From Rhabditoides inermis (lineage: Eukaryota > Nematoda > Chromadorea > Rhabditida > Rhabditidae): DNA of 64,000 bases. Below the pieces are notes generated by a model. That model was not told the DNA's origin, searched no databases, and saw only the letters and a list, made by a program, of their open reading frames with translations. The stretch is taken from positions 340,001 to 404,000 of the forward strand of contig CAWZYM010000295.1 in NCBI GenBank assembly GCA_963966185.1, read 5' to 3'. Below are positions 30,873 through 47,810 of this stretch, piece by piece. A program made the position numbers and the translations under genes. Position 1 is the first letter of the stretch. Each line of letters opens with the position of its first letter.

Positions 30873-33800
30873 CTATGCCTCGGGATCCTTGCACTGAGTG
30901 GCGAGGAAATCGCGAACTCCCTTCGAAATTCCGCCGTCGGCAGCAGGGTCCTCAAAAAATTTAGTTTATCACTTACTTACGCGTTAGTTTATCATAAATA
31001 AAATAAAAACACGTGTAGTTGAGTTGACACTGATGAAATGGTGAAAAACATTATAGTGAAATGTAAAACTTTTGTGTTATTATTCATATTTTGGAAAAGG
31101 GCACCAATGAAAGCGCTACGATTAATATGTCATGTACTGCACTGTTATACGGAGAAGGTGATACGTATGCGGTATATGCGTATTACTTTGATAATATTGA
31201 TCTACAACTTTATAATAAATAAATAAAAACTAACCTTAGCGTAGATCTCGAGATGCGCCTTTCCCTTCCACACCAGGCCGCATCTGGAAATCAATAGTGT
31301 GAGCTAATCAATGAATAGATAATCAATCGATATCCTTGGCTCACCTGAAGTCCGTGTCGTTCTTGGTGAGGAACTTGCTGATCTTGTCAAGACAGTCCGC
31401 CACCTAAGAGATACCGTAAGCCTTCATCAAATGGTACTACAGTATCCAGTCCAGTCAGATACCGTATGCTTACAGTATCCAGCCTCTACCATACTACATA
31501 TTCCTACAGTATCGAACCGCTACCGTATGCCAACAGTATCCCTACAGTATACCTTGGACAGTACGACGAGGGGGAGGGGCTTCATCATCTTGGAGATGTC
31601 TTGCTGTGCATAGTGCGCGGGCTTTCCGAAGTCGCCGTTGCCCTTGAACCACCCGATGATCTCCTGCAAAAGAAATCGATAAATCAAAAGTCATAGTATT
31701 GATAATTGTTTACATATGTTTATATGATAGAACTTAGAAAATGAAAGGATTATAAATGGAACGTCTGGTTCAGTGACATGTGATGAGTGAAACGTATATT
31801 GTCTCCCTTTTCGAAAAACCTACATAGATGATGTGAGGGCATATTTCTGATCAGCTGATCACTCCAATCACCCTAATCACTTATCACCCACTTGATCAGC
31901 TGCGGTGAAGAATAGCTGTGCCCAGGTGAAGAAGGGGAAGCCTGCGCCCTGCGGGTACGTCGTCAGCACCTGCGAGCATCGATCGATTATTGATTGGTTA
32001 TTGATTCATTTATATCGTTTTCAAACACTCTTCATATATCAGTCAGCGTTACTGATTGTAGGCAACAGGTCAATGCAATTATACAGAATTTGTGAAACGT
32101 ACATATGAGAGCACTGTCACAACAGTTTCAGAATCAACAATCAATATCTCTCACCTGCAGAGGAACATTCCTCGGCGCCTCCCCGTACTCGATCACCTGA
32201 AAATCGATCAATCAATATCAATCGATAACTCGATGAATCGATAACCCACATCGATCTGCTCGGACTGCTCGGACTTCTTCTTCTCTCCCAGCGTCTCGCT
32301 CTTCTCAACGGGCAGGCTGAAATGGGATACTGTACTTTGAAAGTGCATACTGTACTCATAATTCCAATAACTACTGTTGATGTAGGAGGAAAAGTGTATT
32401 GAAGGGGGAGCGTGCAAAATAGCGAAATACTCTCTCGCTTGAATAGCTGGAATGCGCTTGGGTGCACTTGTCTGTGCAAAAAGCGAGTGAGTCGAACACT
32501 TGCGAAACCGCGTTGTTGCGTAACTAATGAACCCATGAAAAAATAGTAATAGTGTAAAAGAACATGCATTCGAATTATTGACACCTAATCGATAAATCGA
32601 TACACAAAAGCTTACGGATCGGCCTTGGCTCCGGCGTAGTCGGCACAGTCGACCTCATACCGGACTGGAAACAACAAGTAAACAAACAAGTAAACAAACA
32701 AATGAACAAGTGAACAAAAAACAAGTAAACATACAAACTAGTAAACAAGCATACAAGTAAACAACGCACCGAGGATCTTGAATGGTCCGAACTGGTAGGA
32801 GACGAGCTGGAAGAAGGGGCCGGTGGAGTGCTTGCCGCGAGGCTTCGTCATCTTCGCCTGTGAACAATCGATAAATCGATAAATCGATAAAAAAACATCA
32901 ATAAACTGATTCACAATCTCATAATCCAATATGAAACTACCATAGAGAATAGATCAAGACGAGTGGATTCACATATGAACAAACAAATCGATTAACCAGT
33001 TCATATGTGAATCCACTGATTAGAACGATAAAGTGAGTCGATAAACCGATAAATCGATAAATCAATATATACCTTGAGTCCGTGGTCGAATGTGACGTGT
33101 CCGATCTCCATGAGGTCGGATGCCTCCATGCTGAAATAAAAATAGTTTCAAATATCTTGCATTTCCTATTGTGATGGTTGATTGTTTTCAATTAACAATA
33201 AATTTGTGAATGCACTTTTACAACTCATCGGACCAAACAAATCGAATAGCAATGAGTAGAGCGTGCGAAACGTAATTGATTTCAGAACGGTTGCAAAAGG
33301 CCCCGCCCCCACAAGCCCCGCCCCCTCTCTCACCGGGTGAGGATGACAGTCTTGCCGACCCGCTCGCAATCTATGCGGAACAGGCCTTCGCCAGCCTCCT
33401 GCGCGAATGCGAACAGCTTCTGAAAGGACACGATAAGCCACGCCCACTCACGCCCCGCCCCTTCACCGATGGAGTACCTGTAGATTGACGGCGTCGGTGA
33501 TGAAGTCGTACTCTCCGAAATCGATGGGCTTCTTGCGTTTCTCGGAGCACATCGTGGCGGCGATGATAGCCGCGTCCAGAGAGCCCTCCTTCACCTGCAA
33601 ACAGAGACCTTTGAACTTTGAAGACCTATATTTCTGGAATGGCTAGAAATGTCCCGTCTATTATTTTCGCGCTGTCCTTATAGCCCCAGAAAACTGACAC
33701 AGAAAATAGATATACATATTGCTATGGATAGACCGATTAATGTTGAGAAGTATACGTTATTTTGCGGTGCCATCTCCATCTGTGCAAAAGATCATTGAGC

Positions 33801-34933
33801 GAAACGAGGACGCATTTTCGTACTGCCAGTAGCAACCATGTGTACTTGTTGGGGATATGCACTTTTTCGAATGATAGCAGATCAGCATCAATCAAAAAGC
33901 GTCCGTGTGTGCGTGTGTTATTCGGTAATACATTTTGAGTGATTGCATCTCTGTGCGCCCGGAAGTCACTGCTAAATGAACTTTGGTTGGCTTCGTCTTG
34001 TACCCTCACAAAACTAAACTTCTCGTACAAAGGTTTCCCTATGAACTATCTAGAAGAAACGGCTTAACATGAGCCCCGCCTCTGTGGCCCCGCCCCCTCA
34101 CCTTGAGATGGTTGACGTCATAGATGACGACTCCGTGATCCTGCATCAGCTTGCCTCCCGGCCAGTAGTGCTGCTCGGCCGGCATACCCGGGACCTGACA
34201 TATCGATTGATATTGATCGGTATTTATCGGCTGTATCGTCTCGTTCACTATTCAATGCACTTCATCGTGATGTGTGTGCAATGAAATGCTTGATTTTTCC
34301 TTTTCATTAGTAGAAAAAAATCATCACAATTACAGAACTCGACTCTCACATAGGACTGAGCGGCATACTTGAGGGTGAGTTATATGATTGTATACATATT
34401 TAGCCTAATTCCACATCGATATTATCTATGTTTGCCTTTCCAATTTATATTACCTTTTAACATTTGACATAGATCGTTTTGACCTTTTTTTGTTAGGACA
34501 ACGGAAAGGATATAGAAATCGAAAAAAAGATGTCGTAGACATGTAGATTGGTGTGCAAATCTATCTATTTCTTGATGTTTATGACACACACTTGAACATT
34601 CAGGATTCAGGTCATTCAGGGTTCTCTGCATCCTGAATGATTCATTTCTTACATACTAGGAAATGATTGATATGCTAATTTTCGTTCATTAGATCAATGA
34701 AGCGGTGGCTGTATAATGTGTAAGAATTATGCGATTCCAATTTGTGTTTTACACACATCACAAGGGCGCCTGCAAAAAAAGAAGAGACAGAATTGTCAGC
34801 TTCTCGATAATTTCTGTGAGCTGAAAAGAAGTCCTTCTGATTTTCACTTTTCCAATAGTGGACTTTGCGAACAGGTGTTTGTATTTATCAACATTCTCTG
34901 CAAGGATTGATATACGATTTCACCTGCTTCATT

Positions 34934-35001
<68 letters not shown>

Positions 35002-35861
35002 ATGCACTCCCACTTTCCCACCTAATAACTGTACATGTTATCAGTAATGAAATGTGAAGCCGCTCCATTCCCCCCAGATTCCGAATGTTTCTCGATTGTG
35101 CCTCCCCTCTGTCTGGTCTCTGCGATCAGTGTAACAATACTGCCCTCTCTGTCTCTGCCTCTGCACTCTCGCTTCGCAGCACTCTCTCGCCTCGTTCTCT
35201 CCGTTCCACACTCTCTCTCGTGTCTCTCTCTTTCTCCCAGCCTCCCCCTCATTTCACAACTCGGAATATGGATGAGGTCTATTATGGCACACCAAACATC
35301 GCCAATCGAGTGCAAACCACAAAATATTATTTTCAAAGTTTTCGCGAAAAAAGGCACGTAACATATGACCCACGGATATTTCTTTCTTTTTTTTTGTTTT
35401 CGTCCAGTTCTCAACTTATTATAAGTGAGCTCACTACATACTACAATCATTTTGCATTGTGTAGCTGTAGCGACAACAATCTGCTTCTACAACAATTTGT
35501 TTTGTATAAGTTCTAAAGATCGAATAATGAAACGCACGAGAATGGTGGGTGTATCGTCGTTGAGATACCACTGATACGATCCCACGCGCTCCACGAACTT
35601 TGTAGACGTCGGACCACCCTGAAATATCGATTTATGTATTGGCTGTCGATCTGGCTGCCACGTGATGTCAAATTGATTGATTGAATATCGATATACAAGA
35701 TCGTTCATTGATTGTTTTCACGTTTTCTTCGAGAAACCATATGTTTGCTCACCCTCACTCTTTTCCTCTTCTCTTCCCGTTCAGTATTCTACTTTGTGGT
35801 TTCATCGCCGCATAAACTCATATCCTCATTGATTTTTACAGGCAATTCGAGCTATGCGAGC

Positions 35862-35910
<49 letters not shown>

Positions 35911-36584
35911 AACGCGTTGGGTTCGTCGTCTCTCTCTATTAGTTTTTGCGCGCATATAGACCAAATATGCCTGGACGATGCTCCCTGGAGGTTGGGTAGA
36001 AGCGAGACCAGATATTCCTCCTCCACACTAGATTCACCTATTCCGAGAGCAGAGGTCGCACATTGCAACATAGCTCCCCTCCCCCCCCTCTCTCTCTCTC
36101 TCTTTCCCCCCATCCCTCTCCCTTTCTCTCCCTCTTTACTGACGAGTTACAATAACCACTACTGCGGTATACGTGAGATTACGTCTTATTTTGTGTTTCT
36201 TACGCTTACGCTTACGCTTGCGTCATCTCTCACCTTTGCGTTGAGGTTGTTGAGGGGCAGGAGTCCATAAGGCTCCTCCTCGAGACCCTCGAACAGCCAA
36301 AACCCGTCAGCCGCCATCTAAAATACATTTATATCATCCTAAATACTTTTATTATGCTCTTTTTACATGTTTTCTACAATTTCTATGGAGCACAATCAAA
36401 AAATATCCACGCTCAAAAAGGGCACACGAAATTATGAAACATACTTACGCAACGCAGACACTATTTTCGTGAATGTAGTTCGCACGCACATTATGAACAC
36501 TTCTATCTATTTTTATATTGTAAATTCTATAGCTTCTATTTCTACGTTCGATACCTCATCCTTGCTCAGAGGCTTGCGAGCCAT
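30873..36584 (-). CDS. DXO/RAI1-like (decapping nuclease family) protein with degenerate active site (389 aa)
   Basis: Sixteen exons in phase: 36584-36555, 36317-36234, 35618-35538, 34194-34102, 33594-33478, 33419-33334, 33130-33073, 32857-32770, 32664-32616, 32316-32250, 32196-32155, 31969-31892, 31663-31553, 31403-31345, 31283-31235, 30950-30873. The fold order of the DXO/RAI1 family is visible: FDHG at the position of the first acidic ligand, then YEVDCAD (family motif EVDC.D, two acidic metal ligands), then PLQVLTT where active members have E-L-K-T, then FFTWAQLFFTAADQEIIGWF (family W.QSF...P.iv.GfR) and RCGLVWKGKAHLEIY. Active DXO proteins remove incomplete caps from mRNA 5' ends. Here the catalytic Glu and Lys of ELK appear replaced by Gln and Leu, so activity is doubtful. 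The last acceptor is GAG, not CAG. An 18-base microexon near 34351-34368 may be missing from this model. Confidence 0.62.
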
Positions 36585-39500
36585 TTTTAATCACTTCTAG
36601 AATAAAGATGAAGTGACAACGATCAATGTATGGTTGATTGAAACGTATTACGTATACGTATATAAACTGCAACATAAAGCACGCGGATAGTATAGTAGGC
36701 TGGCGGGTTGGTAGTGAGAGGGTAGTGAGAGTGAACACTGGCGTCCATCGGCCATCGCTGTGCTGTAACAATCGCGGGATGTGTGTGTGGGGAGGGGATC
36801 TGGCCCCCTCAGGCAAAGTGAGTCAGGGAACAGCTGATCCATTGTGGTGACGTCATCGCGCCCACAACATGTCATATGTTCACTGATTTCGAAAGGACAT
36901 AATCACGTTTCGAGAAACAGACTCTGTGACTGCGTCGTCACAGTCTTGTGATAATTTTGTGAGAATGTGGCAAACATGTGTTGTGTTTAGAGATGGTCCG
37001 GTTAACCGTCATTTCGGTTATTTTTCCGGTTTTCGGTTATTTAACCGGTTCGGTTAACCGGTTAACCGGAAACCGTTTTGATTTCGGTTAACCGGTTAAC
37101 CGAACCGAAAAACCGTGACAGAAACCGGTTTTCGGTTAACCGAACCGGTTAACCGAATCGTTCGGTTAACCGGTTTCCCTGTAGCTGACTGTCTAGGCTA
37201 TGTTCGACGCTCGTATTGTCGAATTTCTCGAGTTTTGTGAGGTAACAATGGCGGTGACTGACAAATAAGATTGAATTTCGCGCTATCTTTGATGATCTCA
37301 CACCTTCAGTGTCGGTTTCGATAACCGAAAACCGATTAAAACCGGTTAAAACCGGTTAACCGGAACCGGTTTTTTGAAGTCACGGTTCGGTTAACCGGTT
37401 AACCGAAAACCGTTTTAAAATCGGTTAACCGGTTAACCGGAACCGGTTTTTCGAAATTTCGGTTCGGTTAACCGGTTAAACCGAACCGAAAAACCGTGAA
37501 GAGTTTAACCGGACCATCTCTAGTTGAGTTCTGTGGCTTGTCGTCGATTTTGTATTGAATAAGGAAGCTTGCTGGAGACCTGTTTAATTCTTATTCTTAA
37601 ATTAAGTACATATTTTGTATAGATATTATCTAGACATATGTAGTAAACTATACCCATGTTTACATCAGCTGTAATGATAGCAATTGAGCACTAGTAAATG
37701 TTGCTATTGTTTGGCAAAGCATATTCCAAGGAACTAGTATTTTAAGCTGTTATGATTTTCTAATAGAGTTTTGTTCTTGTTGCTGACTAGATTTCTCTAT
37801 CACTTTTTTTGCCTTTGCAAAGTATTATCAGTTATTTATACACCAGATTATACAACCTCGTTGTACTTTGTGTATGAGAGACATCTATCTTTGTCATCGT
37901 CGTCGGCAGTCCTTCTCGTTTTTACGGCCTTCTCGATATTGCTTCGCTTTTTAGGCCTCAAGAACATCCGCGTCCATATTTCATACTTCCAATTATTCCC
38001 AATAATTCACATGACGTCTCAGAGTTTGATCTTCGCTAGGAAATATTTATAGAATGTTCTGTTTCTATGGTTTCTAAACAGGAGCTGAGAGGGAGGAAGG
38101 AATGAAGGAAAGGAGGTAGAGAGAAAGATAGAGAAAGTGAGAGAGAGACAGAGAGCTGGATACATTCATTAGACAACCTTCAGCCAAAGTCGAGGATACT
38201 TGTAAATGCACGTCAATGCGTATATGAAATGAATGAGTCCCTGTGGCAGTTTCACTCTTCCTCTCTCTCCCTCTTCTATTGTCAGGTATAATTGCAAGAC
38301 TCCAAAGTGCATTTTCTTTCTCTCCGCTCAGTTCACTCAATTGAATACAAGCTACAATAACACGCGTAATCTCAGCCAGAAGTTAGATTTTTCTGCAGGC
38401 TGGATTATAGTTTGAGAGAGACAGAAACAGAACGATAGAGAGAGGGAGAGATAGAGAGAGATAGCGGATAAAACAAAAGGAAGCAAAGTGTGAGTGCAGT
38501 GAAGCGTTATTCGATATATCTCAATTCTTTCATTTTCATATTCGTCATATGCCATCCATTCTCACTCTCGCATCTTTTTTTGGTTATTCATTTTCGCCTT
38601 TTCCACAGAAGTGACGTCGTCTCAATCTATTTTGGCGCTTATTGAAAAGTCGATGTTTTGATTAACTTTTTTTCGAGAAGTGGCGTGACAGTCGTTTGCT
38701 ACATAGACACCTGCACCCATGATTTGTTTTTTTTCTTTATATTATTATTATTTCACCAACATCATTCAATTTTCACCATTTCGATTAGTAGTAAAGCAAT
38801 ATTTTTATTAACCCTCTCTCTTAATTTTAGTTTGTTTTGAATGAAACATATTCATAGCTGAAAACACGGAAAATGGAATATGAGAAGGGAGTAATGACAA
38901 ATAGAGAGGGAAAGAGAGATAGAGAGATAGAGAGAGAGAGAGCGAGAGAGAGAGAGAGAAGGAGGGAGGAGGGGAAAGGAGAATGTCAAATCCTGTATGT
39001 ACATATATGTATGTATGTCACAGCTTCCAAACAAAACACTTGTTAGGTGTTTGCTCGTGTTTTTTTTTAAAGTTTGTTGTGTCTCTTCGCAGTTTACAGC
39101 TACGCAACTCACAATAACTAAACAATCTAAAAACCTCCCTCTTTTTGTGTGTCCCTGGTACAAACCGCCCTACATTCGGTATAGAAGCTATGCAGACTCT
39201 CACCCTACATTCTCGGTGTAGAAGCTATGCAGGGTCATAAATATGCGAAATGTTCGGGGAAGTCTCTGAAACCGCACGATTCGCGCAGGGCTTGCAAGAA
39301 AGTTCCTCGTTTGAATATTGCCCTGGTTAAGTGAGAAGAGACACGTGCGAAGGCGGATGTGACCGAATAACTGACAGCCTCATTTGCATACTCTCCATTC
39401 ACTGTTTCTGAGCATGATAGGGAGAGGGAGTAGGAAGAGAGAGAAGGACAGGGGGGGGAGATTATGCCAGCTCCTCTCCCTCCCTCTCCCCCCTCCCACC

Positions 39501-40331
39501 CATGCTAATTGCTTCTCCCCCAATCCTCTCATCTGTTTTGCGCGCTGTTGGCGCATGATTAGTGCAAGACTTTCCGTTTTCAGTTTTCATTACTCATATT
39601 CCGTGTCCGCGCCTAATTTCGGGCGAGAGCTTCTCTCTCCCAGGATGGCTCCTAAGTTCGTTAAGGGAGAGAGAGAGAGAGGGGGGGAGGGAGAGAGTGG
39701 TCTTTAACTGTTGCTTTCGTGTCCTGGCCTGCCCGCTTTGTGACTATGTTTCCCTAAATGGCCATACATTGTCCGTGCGTACTCGATTGTGCTTATGTCG
39801 TGGTCAGTGCTCCATTCCCCTTTCAACTGAAGACGTGCATACGAGACCACTTTTTCACAGTTTTGTTTCCGGGTTTGTATGTAGTGTAGGAAGTGTAGGG
39901 TATCTTCATTTCTGGAGTCAAATGAGGCACCACTCCCGCAACTTCCGGAATGTTATTGCTTTATTTCCAATGTACGGTGGGAAATTGAAGACGATTGTTG
40001 TTGCGGCCATTTTTCCGCTCATTATTTCTGCAACGCATGTGATCTCGATGGTGTTTGTTGATACCCCCTTCCTTGTTCTCTCTCTCATTCCCTCTTTCTC
40101 TGTCTCTCTGTCTCTCTCCTCTCTCTCTCCCTCTTCCTCTCTATCTCCCACTCTCCTCTCTCTTCTCTCTCTTTCTATTTCTCTGTCTCTCTCTCTCTCT
40201 CTGTCTCTCTCTCTCTCTCTCACATGTCCTTACTATTACTACCTCCACCACTATCCACAATCTATTATGTATTCACCACTCCGATCACGCGTTACTTGTT
40301 GCATAATGTTTATCCGGGTCCAGTTTCCAGG
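36585..40331. other. Long intergenic region, no gene seen apart from one MITE
   Basis: Holds a hAT-like MITE at 36988-37522. The rest is AT-rich (37520-38050) or made of short GA/CT tracts (38080-38160, 38415-38465, 38890-38985, 39660-39700, 40075-40220). Apparent frames of Ser-Leu or Arg-Glu repeats come from the microsatellites. No exon with consistent splice signals was found. The right end is the upstream side of the GPCR gene; TTTCCAG precedes its ATG by one base. Confidence 0.45.
36988..37522. mobile_element. hAT-like MITE rich in GGTTAACCGG words (535 bp)
   Basis: The terminal inverted repeats are TAGAGATGGTCCGGTTAA and its complement at 37505-37522. The flanks are GTTGTGTT (36980-36987) and GTTGAGTT (37523-37530), 7 of 8 bases alike, consistent with the 8-bp duplication of hAT elements. 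Both sub-terminal regions consist of many overlapping CGGTTAACCGGTT-type palindromes; the central ~140 bp (about 37170-37310) is unique sequence. No coding capacity. Confidence 0.85.
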
Positions 40332-44905
<4,574 letters not shown>

Positions 44906-46712
44906 TCTACCCTGCTGATCTACTTTTAATCTACCCTTGATATACCTTTGATCTACCCTTTCATTGACAACATCGCCCTTTCATCGATGCCATAACTCTC
45001 TGTTTATCCGATGATGTTGCTACCAAGATGGGGTTTTATTTGTTCATTTACGTCGTTTCGATGCAGCAAATGAGCCACTTGATTACGTGTATGTCTCGCC
45101 ATTCCGATTCTTCAATCAGTACAATGTCTGATCTCTATAGGGTGTCCCCCCGGTTCACGGTATGGCAGCCATCTCGCCGCATATTTTCCAGACATCATTT
45201 CATCGCATCTAGCCGCGCTATCGGTCCGCGCAAGATCATTCGACCGCGCGAGTCGCGCGCTTTGCGGTCTGATTTTAGGGAAATGAAGGTGATTTGCAAT
45301 TCTGATGAAGCAGTTGCTCACCTTTCAGAGCTAATAACTTCTTCCGGAATTGATGAATCTTTCCAATTTTCGGATATGTGGTGTGAATCCCCAGACCCCA
45401 TAGAACTCTAGATTTCGATTTTTGAATTTCGTTTTAGTTCTCTTATTATCGTTCGATAACCACGTTTTTGAGGATGTTCAATAGGTGAAATCTAGAAAAC
45501 TTAATAACTCACTTCAAATCCATGCTACAGAACCCAGTTTAAGGGAGAAGATACTTTGATAGTGTCCACACAGAACTCTAGTTTTCGATTTTTCAATTTC
45601 TTTCATTTTTGCCGTGTTTTTGGAGTAAAACCCCGATATTTCTCCAATTTGCATAAAAAGATCGTCATTTCGCCCCTGTCTCGCCCCAAATGGGGGATAC
45701 CCTATACAACGATCTAAATTAATAAAGTTTTTCTTACGAGGAACGTTGCGCCGGACACCGTGGTTCAAGTACAAAATGTGATCGACAACGATCCCTATCC
45801 TATAGCCTACAACAGCGGGATGCGCGATCGCCGGAGACATGTTGCTTGCAGTTAAAATGCATGATTCGCGAATCTTACTGAATGGGCTAGGTTAGGTGTT
45901 CCTAATCCTTTGACTTACATCTGCAAGTGAAACACGCTGGGGTGGTATATCGCTGTATCGCTCCTTTCCTTTCCTGCATCTTTCTTCTGTAGCCGCGAAC
46001 TGTCCACTCACTCCTTTGTGTGGCCAGGTTATACTGTATTTTCGATTCAAGTTTACTGTGTCCCATTTTCTTTTCCCAACACGCCTGCAACGAAGATCCT
46101 TCCCGGAAACCACTTCTACTGTCGGAACTGTGTGTAATACTGTATGAATTCTAACCATATACACCCGCGTGCGACTCATTTGGAGTGAACCGTGTGAAGC
46201 GTGTATGCATTCCCTCCCCCACTCTACATGTCTCTCTCTCCCCCTTCTTTCTCTCTCTCCCCCCTTCTCTCTCTCTCCCCTCTCTCTCTCTCTCTCCCCT
46301 GCTTTCTTCCCCGTTCGTATGCCCACTCATTATGGTACAGTGATGGAAATATGAAATGTGATAGGCCGCACACCACCAGCACAACAACCTCGAACTACAC
46401 GCGAGAAGAGGAAAAGGAAGGAGTAATAGGTGAGGTCACGTGAGAATGGTGTCGTTACGTGACGAAACAACATGGACTGTCGTTGTCACTGGGGTATAAA
46501 GAACTATGTAGCTACTAGAACAACGCTGTACGTTGATTTATTTGAAAAAAATATCAAACGTGAAACTTCAAAAGTGGATTCATAAAGTTTCTACAATAAT
46601 ACTTCTGCAGGATTCCCCCCCCCAAAAAAAAATAATTAACTATTCGAAATGACCGGTATGCGTGTTCCCATCGTTTTGCTTTTTTTTCAATTAACCTCTC
46701 TCTCTCTCCCTC

Positions 46713-46762
<50 letters not shown>

Positions 46763-47096
46763 CCTCTCTCCCACCCGTTATTCGTAATAGCCGTGGCCTC
46801 GGCTGTCTCCTGTTCGGCCTTCCCTTATACGAAGGGTAATGCGAGCTCATTGTGAGGGAACACGAGAGCGCAGACACAACGACACCCCCAGAGAGAAAGC
46901 GTGGCCGATCGAGAGTGCGCAGGTGGGCTAGAGCGCGCTAGCGCGAGCGAACCGATATTGTGTATGCAAATTCGCCAGCGAGCGGCGCGCAGGTGTGGTC
47001 ACTAGGGGTGACTCTCACTCTCTCTTTCTCTCACTCTCTACTCGCCTCTCACAGCGCAGCTCACAACAGCACTCCCTCAGGGCGTATACACAGGAA
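44906..47096. other. Intergenic region, no gene seen apart from a probable MITE
   Basis: Contains a TA-flanked MITE candidate (45138-45704) and CT-rich tracts (46230-46300, 46697-46770). The 45028-45411 open frame lies across the MITE end and has no splice or codon support. The right part (46860-47096) is GC-rich upstream sequence of the small membrane protein gene, ending in ACACAG three bases before its ATG. Confidence 0.45.
45138..45704. mobile_element. Possible Tc1/mariner-like MITE
   Basis: The left end is TAGGGTGTCCCCCC after a TA (45136-45137); the right end is GGGGGATACCCTA before a TA (45705-45706). The first 13 bases of the inverted ends match at 12 positions and the TATAGGGTGTCCC start is typical of Tc1/mariner-type ends. 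Inside, TCTAGATTTCGATTTTTGAATTTC recurs in variant form (about 45409 and 45580). Inner arms match poorly, so the boundaries are tentative. Confidence 0.5.
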
Positions 47097-47810
47097 ATGG
47101 CCCCGTCACCGCGTCACCCGATTCTCGATGAGGTAAGTTATTATATGGTTATGATTACTGTATTTATGTATACGCGATTGTGTTTCCATTACGTTTCAAA
47201 CGTTTTTTATATGAGTATATTGACATATTGAGTTACAACTGCAATAACTTCTCGATTCGAAATTTTAAATGTTATGCAACAAAATGTTTTGGAAAATCAT
47301 TACAGCGATGTGAATCAATCAATAAATCATTTACAATTAATCAATAATCAGCTGGTGAACGACCTGGATGCGGTGTGGCTGCTGCTGTTTCTCTTCGTTC
47401 TCGTGCTGATGACAGTCCTCTCAATCGTCATATTTGCATTCATCGCCAAGCAGGTATCGATCGATAGCGATTTATCGATTTATCGATTCAATTATCGCAG
47501 AGCAGGTATACCTATTGAGCTGTTGATTGATTGTATTGTGCGAAGGCTGTGTATTGTTAGTCACGGACAATTCTCACGTCTATTGAAACCCCGCAATTTG
47601 CAATAGCCGGGTGTGTGAGACTCGCGCAATGGAAAATGGGAAATCCCACAACCCAGCAATTGTTAGGACTATTGATTTATCGATTGCTTGCAGCGTGGTT
47701 GGATTGGGCGTCCGACTGAGATGTCGTTCGATAATCCCAATGTTGCGGTGCCTGGTTCCGGACTCACTCTTCCGCCCATCCGCGGAACCAAGCCAGAGGG
47801 ACGGTTCTGA
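47097..47810 (+). CDS. Small single-pass membrane protein (84 aa)
   Basis: Three exons in phase 0 throughout: 47097-47132, 47352-47453, 47694-47810. Residues 1-20 are polar, ending in an acidic LVNDLDAVW; about residues 20-43 are one long membrane span (LLLFLFVLVLMTVLSIVIF) ending in AFIAKQRG; the last 38 residues are polar and Pro/Gly-rich (GLTLPPIRGTKPEGRF). Positive charges follow the span, so an outside N-terminus and a cytoplasmic tail are likely by the positive-inside rule. There is no cysteine and no signal cleavage site. I do not recognise the family; small proteins of this plan are often regulators of ion pumps or channels, but nothing here proves that. The ATG follows ACACAGGAA, a possible trans-splice acceptor. 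An AATAAA lies near 48237. Confidence 0.7.

Noticed and set aside
45028..45411. 127-codon plus-strand open frame
   Set aside because: It crosses the end of a putative Tc1-like MITE, has no splice or promoter support, and its sequence looks like translated repeat.
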